The notes below the pieces were generated by a model. The model had not been told where the DNA came from. It saw nothing but the letters and a program-made list of their open reading frames with translations, and did no database searches. A DNA stretch of 39,248 bases, from the NCBI GenBank assembly GCA_009774215.1, contig VSNH01000016.1:1-39248 (forward strand), given 5' to 3'. Positions 13,727 through 21,635 of the stretch are shown piece after piece. The stretch's first letter is position 1. Each line of letters starts with the position of its first letter. The stretch comes from Lachnospiraceae bacterium. Its GTDB lineage: Bacteria > Bacillota > Clostridia > Lachnospirales > Lachnospiraceae. Both the position numbers and the translations under genes were made by a program.

Positions 13727-14464
13727 CTATTCAAAGTGGTACATCAGCCACGACAACACCGTAAACCCCGCCGTCTCGGTGCGCAGGATTCTTTTTCCTA
13801 AAGTAACCGGCTCTATGCCCGCCGCAAGCGCTTCCGCTACCTCGCTCTCCTCGAAACCGCCCTCCGGCCCGATAAAAACCGCCACGCTCTGGCCGGGGCG
13901 CACCGCCTCAATCATTTTTTTCGTGTGGCTCATATCCTCGGCCAGTTCGTAGGGAATCAGCTTTACGTCCATCTCGCCCGCATAGGAAACCGCTTCCTTC
14001 ATGGTCATGGGCTCCCTCACCACAGGAATGATTCCTCTTTTGCACTGTTTGGCCGCAGCCTCCGCGATGCCCTGCCATCGGCTCACTTTCGCCCGCGCCT
14101 TCCTCTCGTCCAGTTTCACCACACAGCGCTTCACGGCCACCGGAATCACTTCAAACACACCAAGCTCCACGGCCTTTTGGATGATCAACTCCATCTTATC
14201 CGCCTTGGGAATCCCCTGAAAAAGATAGATTTTGGAGGGCAGCTCCACCCCCTCTTCCCTGATAAAGCGCAGGGAACAGATTATCTGATCCTGCGCAAAC
14301 TCCTCAATACCACAGCGGTATTCCTTTCCGTCCACACCGTTTCTGACCGCAATCTCCTCGCCTGCCTTCAGGCGCAGAACGTTTTTTATATGATTGACGT
14401 CGCTGCCCGTAATAATTACTTTTTTATCCTGAATCTGTGAAGGTTCCACAAAAAACTGATACAT
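13727..14464 (-). CDS. rsmE: 16S rRNA m3U1498 methyltransferase RsmE
   Basis: A 245-residue SPOUT methyltransferase. The N-terminal PUA-like domain has GSDVNHIKNVLRLKAGEEI. The knotted C-terminal SAM-binding part has FIGPEGGFEESEVAEA and LGKRILRTETAGFTVLSW, both diagnostic for RsmE, which methylates U1498 of 16S rRNA. In many Firmicutes it follows prmA, and here prmA lies nearby upstream on the same strand with a VanZ-like gene between. Length is normal. The family 2 repeat (14497-14584) lies just upstream of its start. Confidence 0.93.
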   Translation of the reverse strand: MYQFFVEPSQIQDKKVIITGSDVNHIKNVLRLKAGEEIAVRNGVDGKEYRCGIEEFAQDQIICSLRFIREEGVELPSKIYLFQGIPKADKMELIIQKAVELGVFEVIPVAVKRCVVKLDERKARAKVSRWQGIAEAAAKQCKRGIIPVVREPMTMKEAVSYAGEMDVKLIPYELAEDMSHTKKMIEAVRPGQSVAVFIGPEGGFEESEVAEALAAGIEPVTLGKRILRTETAGFTVLSWLMYHFE

Positions 14465-14496
14465 TGTCCGATCTCCATCCCACGCCGAATCCGCTT

Positions 14497-14584
14497 GGAG
14501 AACAACGGTTCTGTCAGCATTCTCCCACGTAAAACTTAGAGCTCCTTTGTGAAGCAGCCTATGCCGCTAAGCTTTAGAAGTTCT
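14497..14584. repeat. Intergenic hairpin repeat, family 2, copy a
   Basis: The degenerate module A has arms GGAGAA (14497-14502) and TTCTCC (14520-14525). Module B has arms AGAGCTCCT (14538-14546) and AGAAGTTCT (14576-14584), eight of nine positions pairing, around the conserved middle GTGAAGCAGCCTATGCCGCT. It overlaps the last codons of the VanZ-like gene, whose stop is 14569-14567. Confidence 0.65.
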
Positions 14585-15091
14585 TTTTATGTTGTGTACA
14601 ATCCGCACGATCAGCGCGAACACAACCACCCCCGCAAGAGCGCCCGCGCTGTCGATACACACATCCGAAAACCGTCCCGAGCGTCCCGCCACAAAAAGCT
14701 GATGGAACTCATCTGTGGCGGCATAGACGGCAGTCGCGCCGACAGCCGTCCCGCCGCGCCGCAGGAAACTCATCTCCCACTGTCCGATCCATATGTACAG
14801 GAGGACCGCCAAGAATCCGTACTCCGCCATATGAGCCGCCTTTCTCACAAGTCCCTCTATCGTGTCCGCAATCTCTTTCACCCGCGCATCGCTTAAATCC
14901 AAATGAAAAAAGCTTCTGGTGGAGCTTACCATATGGTAAGTAAAGCTTTCGCTCACCGCGCCGGACTCCTCCTTCGTCTGAGCAGAAAAGGCGAAAATAA
15001 CGCACATCCATACAATCGCCAGTGCCCCCGCCAGATTTCTAAGCAGCACCATACCAAATTTTTCTTCCGTCTTCCTCATGTTCCGCCCCAT
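14567..15091 (-). CDS. VanZ-like membrane protein
   Basis: A 174-residue protein with a VanZ-type pattern. There is an N-terminal membrane helix (about 15-33, ending VIFAFSAQ), a helix-rich middle with RKAAHMAEYGFLAVLLYIWI, and AVYAATDEFHQLFVAGRSGR followed by SDVCIDSAGALAGVVVFALI. The ATDEFHQ...GR...D.D..G motif is characteristic. VanZ proteins give low-level teicoplanin resistance in some bacteria, but most homologues have no known role. The last residues (IKRTSKA) are encoded inside a dispersed hairpin repeat, so the C-terminus may have been reshaped by repeat insertion. A start at the fifth codon (15079) is equally possible. Confidence 0.85.
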   Translation of the reverse strand: MGRNMRKTEEKFGMVLLRNLAGALAIVWMCVIFAFSAQTKEESGAVSESFTYHMVSSTRSFFHLDLSDARVKEIADTIEGLVRKAAHMAEYGFLAVLLYIWIGQWEMSFLRRGGTAVGATAVYAATDEFHQLFVAGRSGRFSDVCIDSAGALAGVVVFALIVRIVHNIKRTSKA

Positions 15092-15184
15092 CCATATCGC
15101 GCCTTATTCATATAACAGACCACTGACATATTCTCTTTCAGTCATCATCCCATAGTCGCGTCATTCATTTATGTCCGCCAAAAC

Positions 15185-15204
15185 AAGGTTGTTGTTTCAA
15201 CCTT
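15185..15204 (-). terminator. Possible terminator at the prmA 3' end
   Basis: AAGGTTG (15185-15191) pairs with CAACCTT (15198-15204) around a six-base loop, and on the minus strand is followed by GTTTTG. The stem includes the prmA stop codon (15199-15197). The T-run is short. Confidence 0.45.
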
Positions 15205-16267
15205 TCCGCGCCGTCACAGACCGCCATTCGCCGAGAGCGTTCACCTCCAGAACCGTAAGTCCCGCCGCTTCCATAGCATCCGCCACTATCGTTTCCTTCC
15301 CCTCGATAATACCCGAAGTAATATAGACACCGCCCGTTTTCAGGCACGGCATGATAACCGGCGTCAGCGGCACGAGCACATCCGCCAGAATATTTGCCGC
15401 AACAATGTCGTAGCGCCCGTAACCGACTTTGTCCTGCACTTCTTTCTCAGTAATGATATTGCCGATCAGCAGCTCCATATCCTGCTCGCGGATGCCGTTG
15501 GCCTCCTTATTCTGCGCCACAGCCTCCACCGCACATGGGTCTAAATCCGTACCAACGGCATGTTCCGCGCCATACATCAGCGCGATAATGGACAAAATGC
15601 CGCTGCCCGTCCCCACATCCAGAAACGCCGTCTCCGGCGTTACATATTTTTTGATCTGTCTGATGCAGAGTCTTGTCGTCTCATGCATCCCCGTTCCAAA
15701 AGCCGTGCCCGGGTCAATGTGGAGAATCTTCTTGTTTTGATCCTCCTCCTTCACTGTCTCCCATGAGGGAATCACGAGAAGATCGTCTATGTAGAACTGA
15801 TGAAAATACTGCTTCCAGTTGTTGATCCAGTCAATATCCTCCGTTTCGGACACCGTGACAGTCCCTTCCCCAATCTCCATAAACTGACGAACCTCTGCCA
15901 AGGCCTCCTCAATTCTTGCGAGCACAGTCTCTTTGTCCGCAGCCGTTCCATTCTCCGGCCCTGTGCCTGGCGCTCCTCCGTTCCCCGACTCTCCGCCAAA
16001 GTCGAAAGCATCGTCCGCATTCTCCGCTTCCCCACTCAGATGGAGGGAGCCATCCGCATTCTCCTCCACAAAAAAGCTGAGATACGCCGTACCGTCATCC
16101 GCTTCGCTCTCCGGCAAAATGTCCACGAACATCTGCTCCTTCTCCAACGGCGAAAGGGGCACCTTGTCCTCAATCTGCGCCCCTTCAAGCCCCCTGTCGT
16201 AGAGTTCGCTGATTATAATATCCTCCGCCTCCACGACCGTCTTTATTTTGAATTTCATCCATTTCAT
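15197..16267 (-). CDS. prmA: Ribosomal protein L11 methyltransferase PrmA
   Basis: A 356-residue SAM-dependent methyltransferase. The N-terminal domain has MKWMKFKIKTVVEAEDIII and ISELYDRGLEGAQIED. The linker has DIDWINNWKQYFHQFYI. The C-terminal domain has DPGTAFGTGMHETT, the SAM loop LDVGTGSGILSI, GTDLDPCAVEA and the NILADVLVPL signature. It methylates ribosomal protein L11. It is about 40 residues longer than typical PrmA, because of an acidic, glycine-rich insertion in the N-terminal domain (about residues 74-110, with DDAFDFGGESGNGGAPGTGP). AGGGTGA lies upstream of the first ATG; the fourth codon is also ATG. Confidence 0.93.
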   Translation of the reverse strand: MKWMKFKIKTVVEAEDIIISELYDRGLEGAQIEDKVPLSPLEKEQMFVDILPESEADDGTAYLSFFVEENADGSLHLSGEAENADDAFDFGGESGNGGAPGTGPENGTAADKETVLARIEEALAEVRQFMEIGEGTVTVSETEDIDWINNWKQYFHQFYIDDLLVIPSWETVKEEDQNKKILHIDPGTAFGTGMHETTRLCIRQIKKYVTPETAFLDVGTGSGILSIIALMYGAEHAVGTDLDPCAVEAVAQNKEANGIREQDMELLIGNIITEKEVQDKVGYGRYDIVAANILADVLVPLTPVIMPCLKTGGVYITSGIIEGKETIVADAMEAAGLTVLEVNALGEWRSVTARKG

Positions 16268-16331
16268 ATCGAAATTTCACCCTTTTATCCGAGATCGCTC
16301 CGCCATTTCCGGCAGACCGCTCTTACCTCTG

Positions 16332-17486
16332 TTACTTTCTCTCACTGAGCTCCAACAGCTTCGTCTTCAACTCGTTCTCCATCACGCGCATTTCTTCCTC
16401 GGCAACCCGTCTCTTCTCCCTGCCGTCCGCCTGAATCTTCATCACCTCGTCCAACGTGGAAATCAGATTCGCGTTGGTAGTCTTCAACGTCTCCATGTCA
16501 ATGATACCTCGCTCAGACTCCTTTGCGCTCTCTATAGCGGAAACCTTAAGCACCTCCGCGTTTTTCTTCAGAAGCTCGTTGGTCATGTCGGACACTTCCC
16601 GCTGCGCTCTCGCCGCCTGCTCCGCGTGGGTTACGCCCAGCGCAAGCACCATCTGGCTCTTCCACAGGGGAATGGTATTCACAATGGTAGACTGGATTTT
16701 CTCCACCATCATCGTGTCGCTGCTCTGCACCAGCCTGATCTGGGGCGCGGTCTGGATCGACACCATTCTGGTCAGCTCCAAATCATGCAGCTTTTTCTCA
16801 AAACGGTCGCAGAGGGCTTCCAGATCCCTTGCCGCCTGTGCGTCCTCCGGCAGCCCGCTCGCTTTCGCCTTCGCGAGAAGCTGCGGCAGCTCCGTCTCCC
16901 TCGTCTCGGCAAGCTTCTTCTTGCCCGCCAGTATGTACATGGAGAGCTCTTTAAAGTAAGTCAGATTCAGCTCGTACATCTTATCCAGAATGGAAATATC
17001 CTTGAGGAGCTGTACCTGATTGTCCTCAAGCGCCTCGCAGATTTTATTGACGTTCGTCTCCGCTTTGGAGTATTTCGCCTTCATGGTCTCCAGCTTCTGC
17101 GTCGGTTTCTTAAAGATGCCGAGGAATCCCTTCTCCTCCTCGTCAAAGCCCTTCAGCTGCGTCACCACATCGGAGAGCATGTCCCCGACCTCACCCAAGT
17201 CTTTCGTCTTCACATTTTCAAGCGCACTGCCGGAAAAATCCGCCATCTTTTTCTGCGTGCCTACGCCGTACTGTAAAATCGCCGTAGAGTTGTGCAGGTC
17301 AATCTGCTTCGCAAACTCATCCACCTGCCGTCTTTCCTCGTCGCTCAAAACCGAGTCATCCAGATCATCCTTCATCTCCTTCACCTGCGGAATCTCCGCC
17401 AGAGGCTGCTTGTCCTTCACCGCATCTTCCACTTCCCCAAACACCAGAGTCGGCGCCTGCTGCTCCATTACATCAATTTCGTTCAT
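16332..17486 (-). CDS. telA: Toxic anion resistance protein TelA family
   Basis: A 384-residue helical protein of the TelA/KlaA family (toxic anion resistance, PF05816 type). Recognisable parts are GVGTQKKMADFSGSALENVK, LDKMYELNLTYFKELSMYI, and SIQTAPQIRLVQSSDTMMVE followed by IQSTIVNTIPLWKSQMVLAL and TNANLISTLDEVMKIQADG. Members were first linked to tellurite resistance; the biochemical role is unclear. This ATG (17486) has GGGAGG five bases upstream and is preferred over the ATG five codons earlier. It follows the XpaC-like gene on the same strand, a conserved pairing. Confidence 0.9.
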   Translation of the reverse strand: MNEIDVMEQQAPTLVFGEVEDAVKDKQPLAEIPQVKEMKDDLDDSVLSDEERRQVDEFAKQIDLHNSTAILQYGVGTQKKMADFSGSALENVKTKDLGEVGDMLSDVVTQLKGFDEEEKGFLGIFKKPTQKLETMKAKYSKAETNVNKICEALEDNQVQLLKDISILDKMYELNLTYFKELSMYILAGKKKLAETRETELPQLLAKAKASGLPEDAQAARDLEALCDRFEKKLHDLELTRMVSIQTAPQIRLVQSSDTMMVEKIQSTIVNTIPLWKSQMVLALGVTHAEQAARAQREVSDMTNELLKKNAEVLKVSAIESAKESERGIIDMETLKTTNANLISTLDEVMKIQADGREKRRVAEEEMRVMENELKTKLLELSERK

Positions 17487-17507
17487 AACTACCTCCCTCA
17501 TTTTTGC

Positions 17508-17551
17508 CGGAGAATGCGGAGCATTCTCTCAAACGTCGCTGTCAGGCGACG
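17508..17551. repeat. Tandem hairpins between the xpaC-like gene and telA
   Basis: GAGAATGC (17510-17517) pairs with GCATTCTC (17521-17528) over a GGA loop. It is followed by CGTCGC (17534-17539) pairing with GCGACG (17546-17551). The first stem shares GAGAATGC with module A of family 2, so this is likely a shortened member. Confidence 0.55.
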
Positions 17552-17556
17552 ATTTG

Positions 17557-18888
17557 TTATAAGTACCCATCCTGTTTCAATATCGTATGTAGGGCGGAAA
17601 TATCCGACTGGATATCCCACGCCTTCTCCCGGAACAGCTCGTCCAGAAACTTTTCAAATGCCTCGTTGATATTGTCAACCGCCGTCTCAATCTCCCGCTT
17701 CGTCTGCTCGATATTGGATAAATCCAACTGCTGCCCGTCCAGATCGCGGTACGCCTCCAAAAGCTTTTTCGTGGTCGGCAGATAAAAGCTCAACATCTTT
17801 CGCAGTTCTCCCGCAAGCTCCGGCTCCTTCTCCACCTGATCGAAAATCCTCGTGACCAGAAGCTCCAGCCGATCCAGCTTGTCCGACATTTCCTCGCCGG
17901 GAATCTCGTCGTTGCACTGTCTGATCAGACGCACATAGTCTTTGCCTTCCTCGATCACTTCCGCCGCCTCGCCCAGACGTTCCTTTTCCTGCTGCCTGTG
18001 CTCGTCTGCCAGCTTTTCGATCTCCAGCTTTTTCTGTTCCTCCTCATAATTTTTCTGGGTGACCATATACCGGTCATACATCTCGTCGCTGGCAATCAGG
18101 CATGTCTGCTGCTGATCCAGATGCGCCTGCTTGAACATGCCAAGATGTATCATCTGCCGCAGATCCTTCACAATGAATCGTTCGCTCTTTCCCGTCCGCT
18201 GCGCCATCTCCTGAATGGAGCAGTACAGCTTATCCTTGACCATGCCGACATATCGCTTATAGCGTTTCGCCCGCCCTGCCAGCCTCGACCCATGACAGCC
18301 GAGCCACAGTCCCGCCGCGGTAAAAATCCCCGATATGACCACCGGAACCCAGGCGCCGGAAGCCGAGTAAGCAGCCAATTCTCCCACGGAACCGAGCAGC
18401 GCAAGCGCCGATATGCCCATCACGCCGTAGCCTGCTCCCATGCACACCACGCCGGATACAGAACCTTTCGGCGTCCTCTGAAACAGCCTGGTGTCTGGGC
18501 GCGCATTTGGCCGCCTGTACTGCGGCAGATTCGCGTACGGGCTTGCGGGCGCATGTCCTGCGCCCCAGCCTCCGTTTCCGCCAAAGCCCCCTGCCGCGCC
18601 GCGCCCTCCCGACGCATGGCTTATGCTCTCGCCCACGGATTCCACCGCGCGTCCTATGCCGTTTCCCACGTCGTTAACCGCCCGGTTTACGCTCTCGCCC
18701 ACCGTTCCGACCGTGCGTCCCACTTCCCGCATGGTGCGGTTTATGGTTTCATTCACCGTGTCGCCGATATTCTTTCCCAGATTCGTAAAATTGCCTGTGT
18801 CCACCGCCTGCTGTACCTGGTCGCGGATATCCTCACCGGCTCGATACCACTCATTCCTGTCCATATTCCACGAATTCTCCATATTCAT
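17557..18888 (-). CDS. XpaC-like (5-bromo-4-chloroindolyl phosphate hydrolysis) family protein
   Basis: About 443 residues. The N-terminal third is low-complexity and amphipathic with repeated patterns such as GDTVNETINRTMREVGRTVG and GESVNRAVNDVGNGIGRAVE. A glycine/alanine-rich stretch follows, then membrane segments (about 135-185, with GVMGISALALLGSVGELAAY). The C-terminal XpaC-like region includes KDKLYCSIQEMAQRTGKSER, a helix-turn-helix-like segment FIVKDLRQMIHLGMFKQAHL, and long helices ending SDISALHTILKQDGYL. Function is unknown; it is commonly paired with TelA, as here. The start is uncertain: in-frame ATGs at 18888, 18882 and 18864 all overlap the upstream DUF3048 gene end. Confidence 0.75.
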   Translation of the reverse strand: MNMENSWNMDRNEWYRAGEDIRDQVQQAVDTGNFTNLGKNIGDTVNETINRTMREVGRTVGTVGESVNRAVNDVGNGIGRAVESVGESISHASGGRGAAGGFGGNGGWGAGHAPASPYANLPQYRRPNARPDTRLFQRTPKGSVSGVVCMGAGYGVMGISALALLGSVGELAAYSASGAWVPVVISGIFTAAGLWLGCHGSRLAGRAKRYKRYVGMVKDKLYCSIQEMAQRTGKSERFIVKDLRQMIHLGMFKQAHLDQQQTCLIASDEMYDRYMVTQKNYEEEQKKLEIEKLADEHRQQEKERLGEAAEVIEEGKDYVRLIRQCNDEIPGEEMSDKLDRLELLVTRIFDQVEKEPELAGELRKMLSFYLPTTKKLLEAYRDLDGQQLDLSNIEQTKREIETAVDNINEAFEKFLDELFREKAWDIQSDISALHTILKQDGYL

Positions 18889-20047
18889 CCCAGATATTGC
18901 ATATCCAGGTGCTGCCCTGGTTAAAGACGATCTCCTCACCCGCCTCGTCATAGAACTTCGCCGGCGTAAAATCTCCGTCGAAACGTTTCCACGTGCCCTT
19001 TATCACTTTTCCGTTTGTGAAGACGATGGCTTCGCCTTCCCCGTGCACGCCAAAGGCAAGATAATCGTGGTCGTCCCTCACTTCTCCGTGGCAATACTGG
19101 AACGCCACATTGCTTACAGTGAGCTGGTCGCCCGTAAGCTCATCGATCTGCTTTTTGCCGTCCTGATAGCGGTAGTAGAGCTGATCGTCCTCATGGTACT
19201 CAAAATACGGATGATATGCGCCGTAGCCGCCGGAATTGCTGGCGGTTTTCCCGCCCGGGTAAACATAGACCGCGTCCTCATTCTCCGTATACTCCGCTCT
19301 CACGTCATCCGCCGCAAACAGGAATGGCGGCACATACTTATCATCGTAATTCCAGTCATAGCCAAGTCTGTCCACCGCTTTGAACAGACCGTCAATAAAG
19401 AGATACCCTGTAAATTCCGTCGCATAACCGGAACGCTTGTGTCTGCCGAACGCCTCGTCCGCAGGATTGTGGATGCCCACCACCGCCGCGCTGACATTGT
19501 AATAATTCGGACGGTTAATCAGTTCCTCCACATAGGGCACCGCCAGTCCCCAGTTACAGTAAATGGCCTCATAGCCCATCGCCTGATACACATAATAATC
19601 ACGGCTCGAACGCACGGGCCCGATCCGGTCCAAATCATCAAAATTCTCAAACACACCCATCAGACGGGTGATACGTCCCTCCACCGGCGCCTCGTAGATA
19701 ATCCCCGCTCGGGAAAGCCCGTACTGCGGTAAGGCCGGCGCATTATTCGGTATCATCACCGCAATCGGTCTTCTCTTCGCCTGCGCCACGTCCGTCCACT
19801 GACCCGTCAGGTAGCTCTGTATCTTGCCGTCTTTTTCCACCCTCTCCTCAATAACGAGGGAGTCAGGCTCTTCCTCCTCCGGCTCTTCCTCCACCACAGG
19901 CTCTTCTTCCTGCTCCTCCGGCTCGATCGGCTCGATCTCCAACTGCGGCGGCTCTTCCTGCTGCTCTTTCGTTTTGGCGCAACCCGCCAAACAAGCTGTC
20001 ATACATAAAATGATCGTACTCATTAAAGCTATTTTCTTTTGAATCAT
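18851..20047 (-). CDS. DUF3048 (YerB-like) lipoprotein
   Basis: A 398-residue lipoprotein. The signal peptide MIQKKIALMSTIILCMTACL is followed by lipobox LAGC. A long Glu/Pro-rich stretch comes next (about residues 26-63). The DUF3048 body has RRPIAVMIPNNAPALPQYGL, GIIYEAPVEGRITRLMGVFE, IGPVRSSRDYYVYQAMGY and a C-terminal NQGSTWICNIWD. The family (Bacillus YerB) has no established function; it is exported and probably cell-envelope associated. The acidic linker probably spans the wall. Its 3' end overlaps the start of the XpaC-like gene, so it heads the DUF3048-xpaC-telA run. A good promoter lies at 20292-20320, giving a long leader that contains a hairpin repeat. Confidence 0.88.
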   Translation of the reverse strand: MIQKKIALMSTIILCMTACLAGCAKTKEQQEEPPQLEIEPIEPEEQEEEPVVEEEPEEEEPDSLVIEERVEKDGKIQSYLTGQWTDVAQAKRRPIAVMIPNNAPALPQYGLSRAGIIYEAPVEGRITRLMGVFENFDDLDRIGPVRSSRDYYVYQAMGYEAIYCNWGLAVPYVEELINRPNYYNVSAAVVGIHNPADEAFGRHKRSGYATEFTGYLFIDGLFKAVDRLGYDWNYDDKYVPPFLFAADDVRAEYTENEDAVYVYPGGKTASNSGGYGAYHPYFEYHEDDQLYYRYQDGKKQIDELTGDQLTVSNVAFQYCHGEVRDDHDYLAFGVHGEGEAIVFTNGKVIKGTWKRFDGDFTPAKFYDEAGEEIVFNQGSTWICNIWDEYGEFVEYGQE

Positions 20048-20128
20048 CTTTCCCTCTTTCCTACGTCTTCCCTATATCCAACGTTCTTTCGTTTTCCTGA
20101 TGAATCATACATCACGCCAACTCACATG

Positions 20129-20254
20129 ATTCCGCATAAGCGGAATCTCAAATCCGTGCGGAGAATGCCGCTTTTCAGGCATTCTCCTGTGTGAGACTTA
20201 GTGCTTCTTCGCGAAGCAGCCCTTGCTGCGAGTGATTAGAAGTACTTCTCACAC
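20129..20254. repeat. Intergenic hairpin repeat, family 2, copy b
   Basis: Three consecutive hairpins. ATTCCGC (20129-20135) pairs with GCGGAAT (20140-20146). In module A, GGAGAATGCC (20160-20169) pairs perfectly with GGCATTCTCC (20178-20187) over loop GCTTTTCA. In module B, AGTGCTTCT (20200-20208) pairs with AGAAGTACT (20238-20246), framed by GTGTGAGA (20189-20196) and TCTCACAC (20247-20254). It lies in the 369-base gap between the DUF3048 gene and dnaJ and would be in the DUF3048 mRNA leader. Confidence 0.75.
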
Positions 20255-20291
20255 TACTACACAAATTAGTATACGGCGCATAAACACTTTT

Positions 20292-20320
20292 ATTATAACC
20301 GAAAAATGGAAAGCTGTACA
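20292..20320 (-). promoter_or_regulatory. Promoter of the DUF3048-xpaC-telA run
   Basis: On the minus strand TGTACA (20320-20315), a 17-base spacer and a perfect TATAAT (20297-20292). It points away from dnaJ towards the DUF3048 gene, giving a leader of about 240 bases through the family 2 repeat. Confidence 0.65.
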
Positions 20321-20360
20321 CTCAAAAAAATGGAAGACTAAAAAAATGATATTTCACGAA

Positions 20361-20401
20361 AAAGAGGCAGCTGCAGGAATCGCTCCTGTAACTGCCTCTT
20401 T
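20361..20401. terminator. Terminator of the hrcA-grpE-dnaK-dnaJ operon
   Basis: AAAGAGGCAG (20361-20370) is an exact inverted match to CTGCCTCTTT (20392-20401), with inner pairing of CAGGA and TCCTG. On the minus strand the stem is followed by a T-run, and it begins 16 bases beyond the dnaJ stop. Confidence 0.9.
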
Positions 20402-20416
20402 CTCTATCGTTTCATT

Positions 20417-21598
20417 CTAAAACTTAAACTTTTTCTTCCTTTTCCCGCTGCCGCCCGTCGTTTCCTCGGACGCGTCAGAGGTTATATTCTTGGCCGCACT
20501 CAGGCTGTCTCCCGTGCACTCGTCAAACTGCTTCAAAAGCTCCTTCGCCTCATGGGACAGCTTGTCGGGCACCTGCACCACCAGCGTTACATAATGGTCG
20601 CCGCGCACATCTTTGTTTCTGAGCGAAGGCACGCCTTTTCCTTTCAGGCGAACCTTGGTGTCGGTCTGCGTTCCGGCCTTCACATCATAGATCACCCTGC
20701 CGTCCACGGTGTCGATCACGATCTCACCGCCAAGCGCGGCGACAGCAAAAGACATGGGCACGGTGGAATAGATGTTCTCATCCTGTCGTTGGAAAATAGG
20801 ATGTCTGCCAACCACCACTTCAACCAGAAGATCCCCTCTGGGGCCGCCGTTTGAGCCCGGCTCTCCCTTATCGCGGATGCGGACGCACTGTCCGTTGTCG
20901 ATACCGGCGGGTATGGAAACCTGTATCTTCTTTTTGTTTGCAATATAACCCGTACCACGGCAGTCGGGACACTTATCCTTAATTACCTTGCCCGTACCGT
21001 GACAGTCGGGACAGGTCTGCACATTGCGCACCGTACCGAAGAAGGACTGCGAGGTAAATACCACCTGGCCCTTGCCGCCGCACTTGCTGCAGGTCTCGGG
21101 ACTGGTTCCCGGTTTCGCGCCCGTGCCGTGGCAGGAAGTACACTCATCCTTGAGAGTCAGTTCAATCTCCTTCTCCACGCCGAAGACCGCCTCCTCAAAG
21201 GTAATGCGGACGCTGGTCCTTATGTTCGCGCCTTTCATGGGGCCGTTTCCCCTTCCGCCGCTGCGCCTGCCGCCGCCGAAAAGATCCCCGAAAATATCTC
21301 CAAAGATATCTCCGAAATCCGCGCTGTTGAAGTCGAAGCCGCCAAAACCGCCTGCGCCGCCCGCACCGTCGAAGGCAGCATGACCATACTGGTCATACTG
21401 TCTCCTCTTCTCAGGGTCACTCAGAACGGCATAGGCTTCCGAGGCCTCCTTAAACTTTTTCTCCGCCTCCGCGTCCCCGGGATTCATGTCGGGGTGATAT
21501 TTCTTAGCCAGAACTCTGTATGCTTTTTTTATGGCGGCGTCGTCGGCGCTTTTCTCCACGCCGAGCACCTCATAATAATCCCGTTTTTGTTCTGCCAT
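20417..21598 (-). CDS. dnaJ: Chaperone protein DnaJ
   Basis: A 393-residue type I J-protein. The J-domain has the HPD motif in YHPDMNPGDAEAEKKFKEA (about residues 34-52). A Gly/Phe-rich linker with FGDIFGDIFGDLFGGGRRSG follows. The zinc domain has four CxxCxGxG repeats (CTSCHGTG, CSKCGGKG, CPDCHGTG, CPDCRGTG, about 152-220), and a C-terminal substrate-binding domain ends the protein. It stimulates DnaK ATPase and delivers unfolded clients. It is the last gene of the heat-shock operon, 37 bp after dnaK, and is followed by a strong terminator. Confidence 0.97.
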   Translation of the reverse strand: MAEQKRDYYEVLGVEKSADDAAIKKAYRVLAKKYHPDMNPGDAEAEKKFKEASEAYAVLSDPEKRRQYDQYGHAAFDGAGGAGGFGGFDFNSADFGDIFGDIFGDLFGGGRRSGGRGNGPMKGANIRTSVRITFEEAVFGVEKEIELTLKDECTSCHGTGAKPGTSPETCSKCGGKGQVVFTSQSFFGTVRNVQTCPDCHGTGKVIKDKCPDCRGTGYIANKKKIQVSIPAGIDNGQCVRIRDKGEPGSNGGPRGDLLVEVVVGRHPIFQRQDENIYSTVPMSFAVAALGGEIVIDTVDGRVIYDVKAGTQTDTKVRLKGKGVPSLRNKDVRGDHYVTLVVQVPDKLSHEAKELLKQFDECTGDSLSAAKNITSDASEETTGGSGKRKKKFKF

Positions 21599-21635
21599 GA
21601 CTTACTTTATCCTTCCCTGGATTCTTTTCAATATC

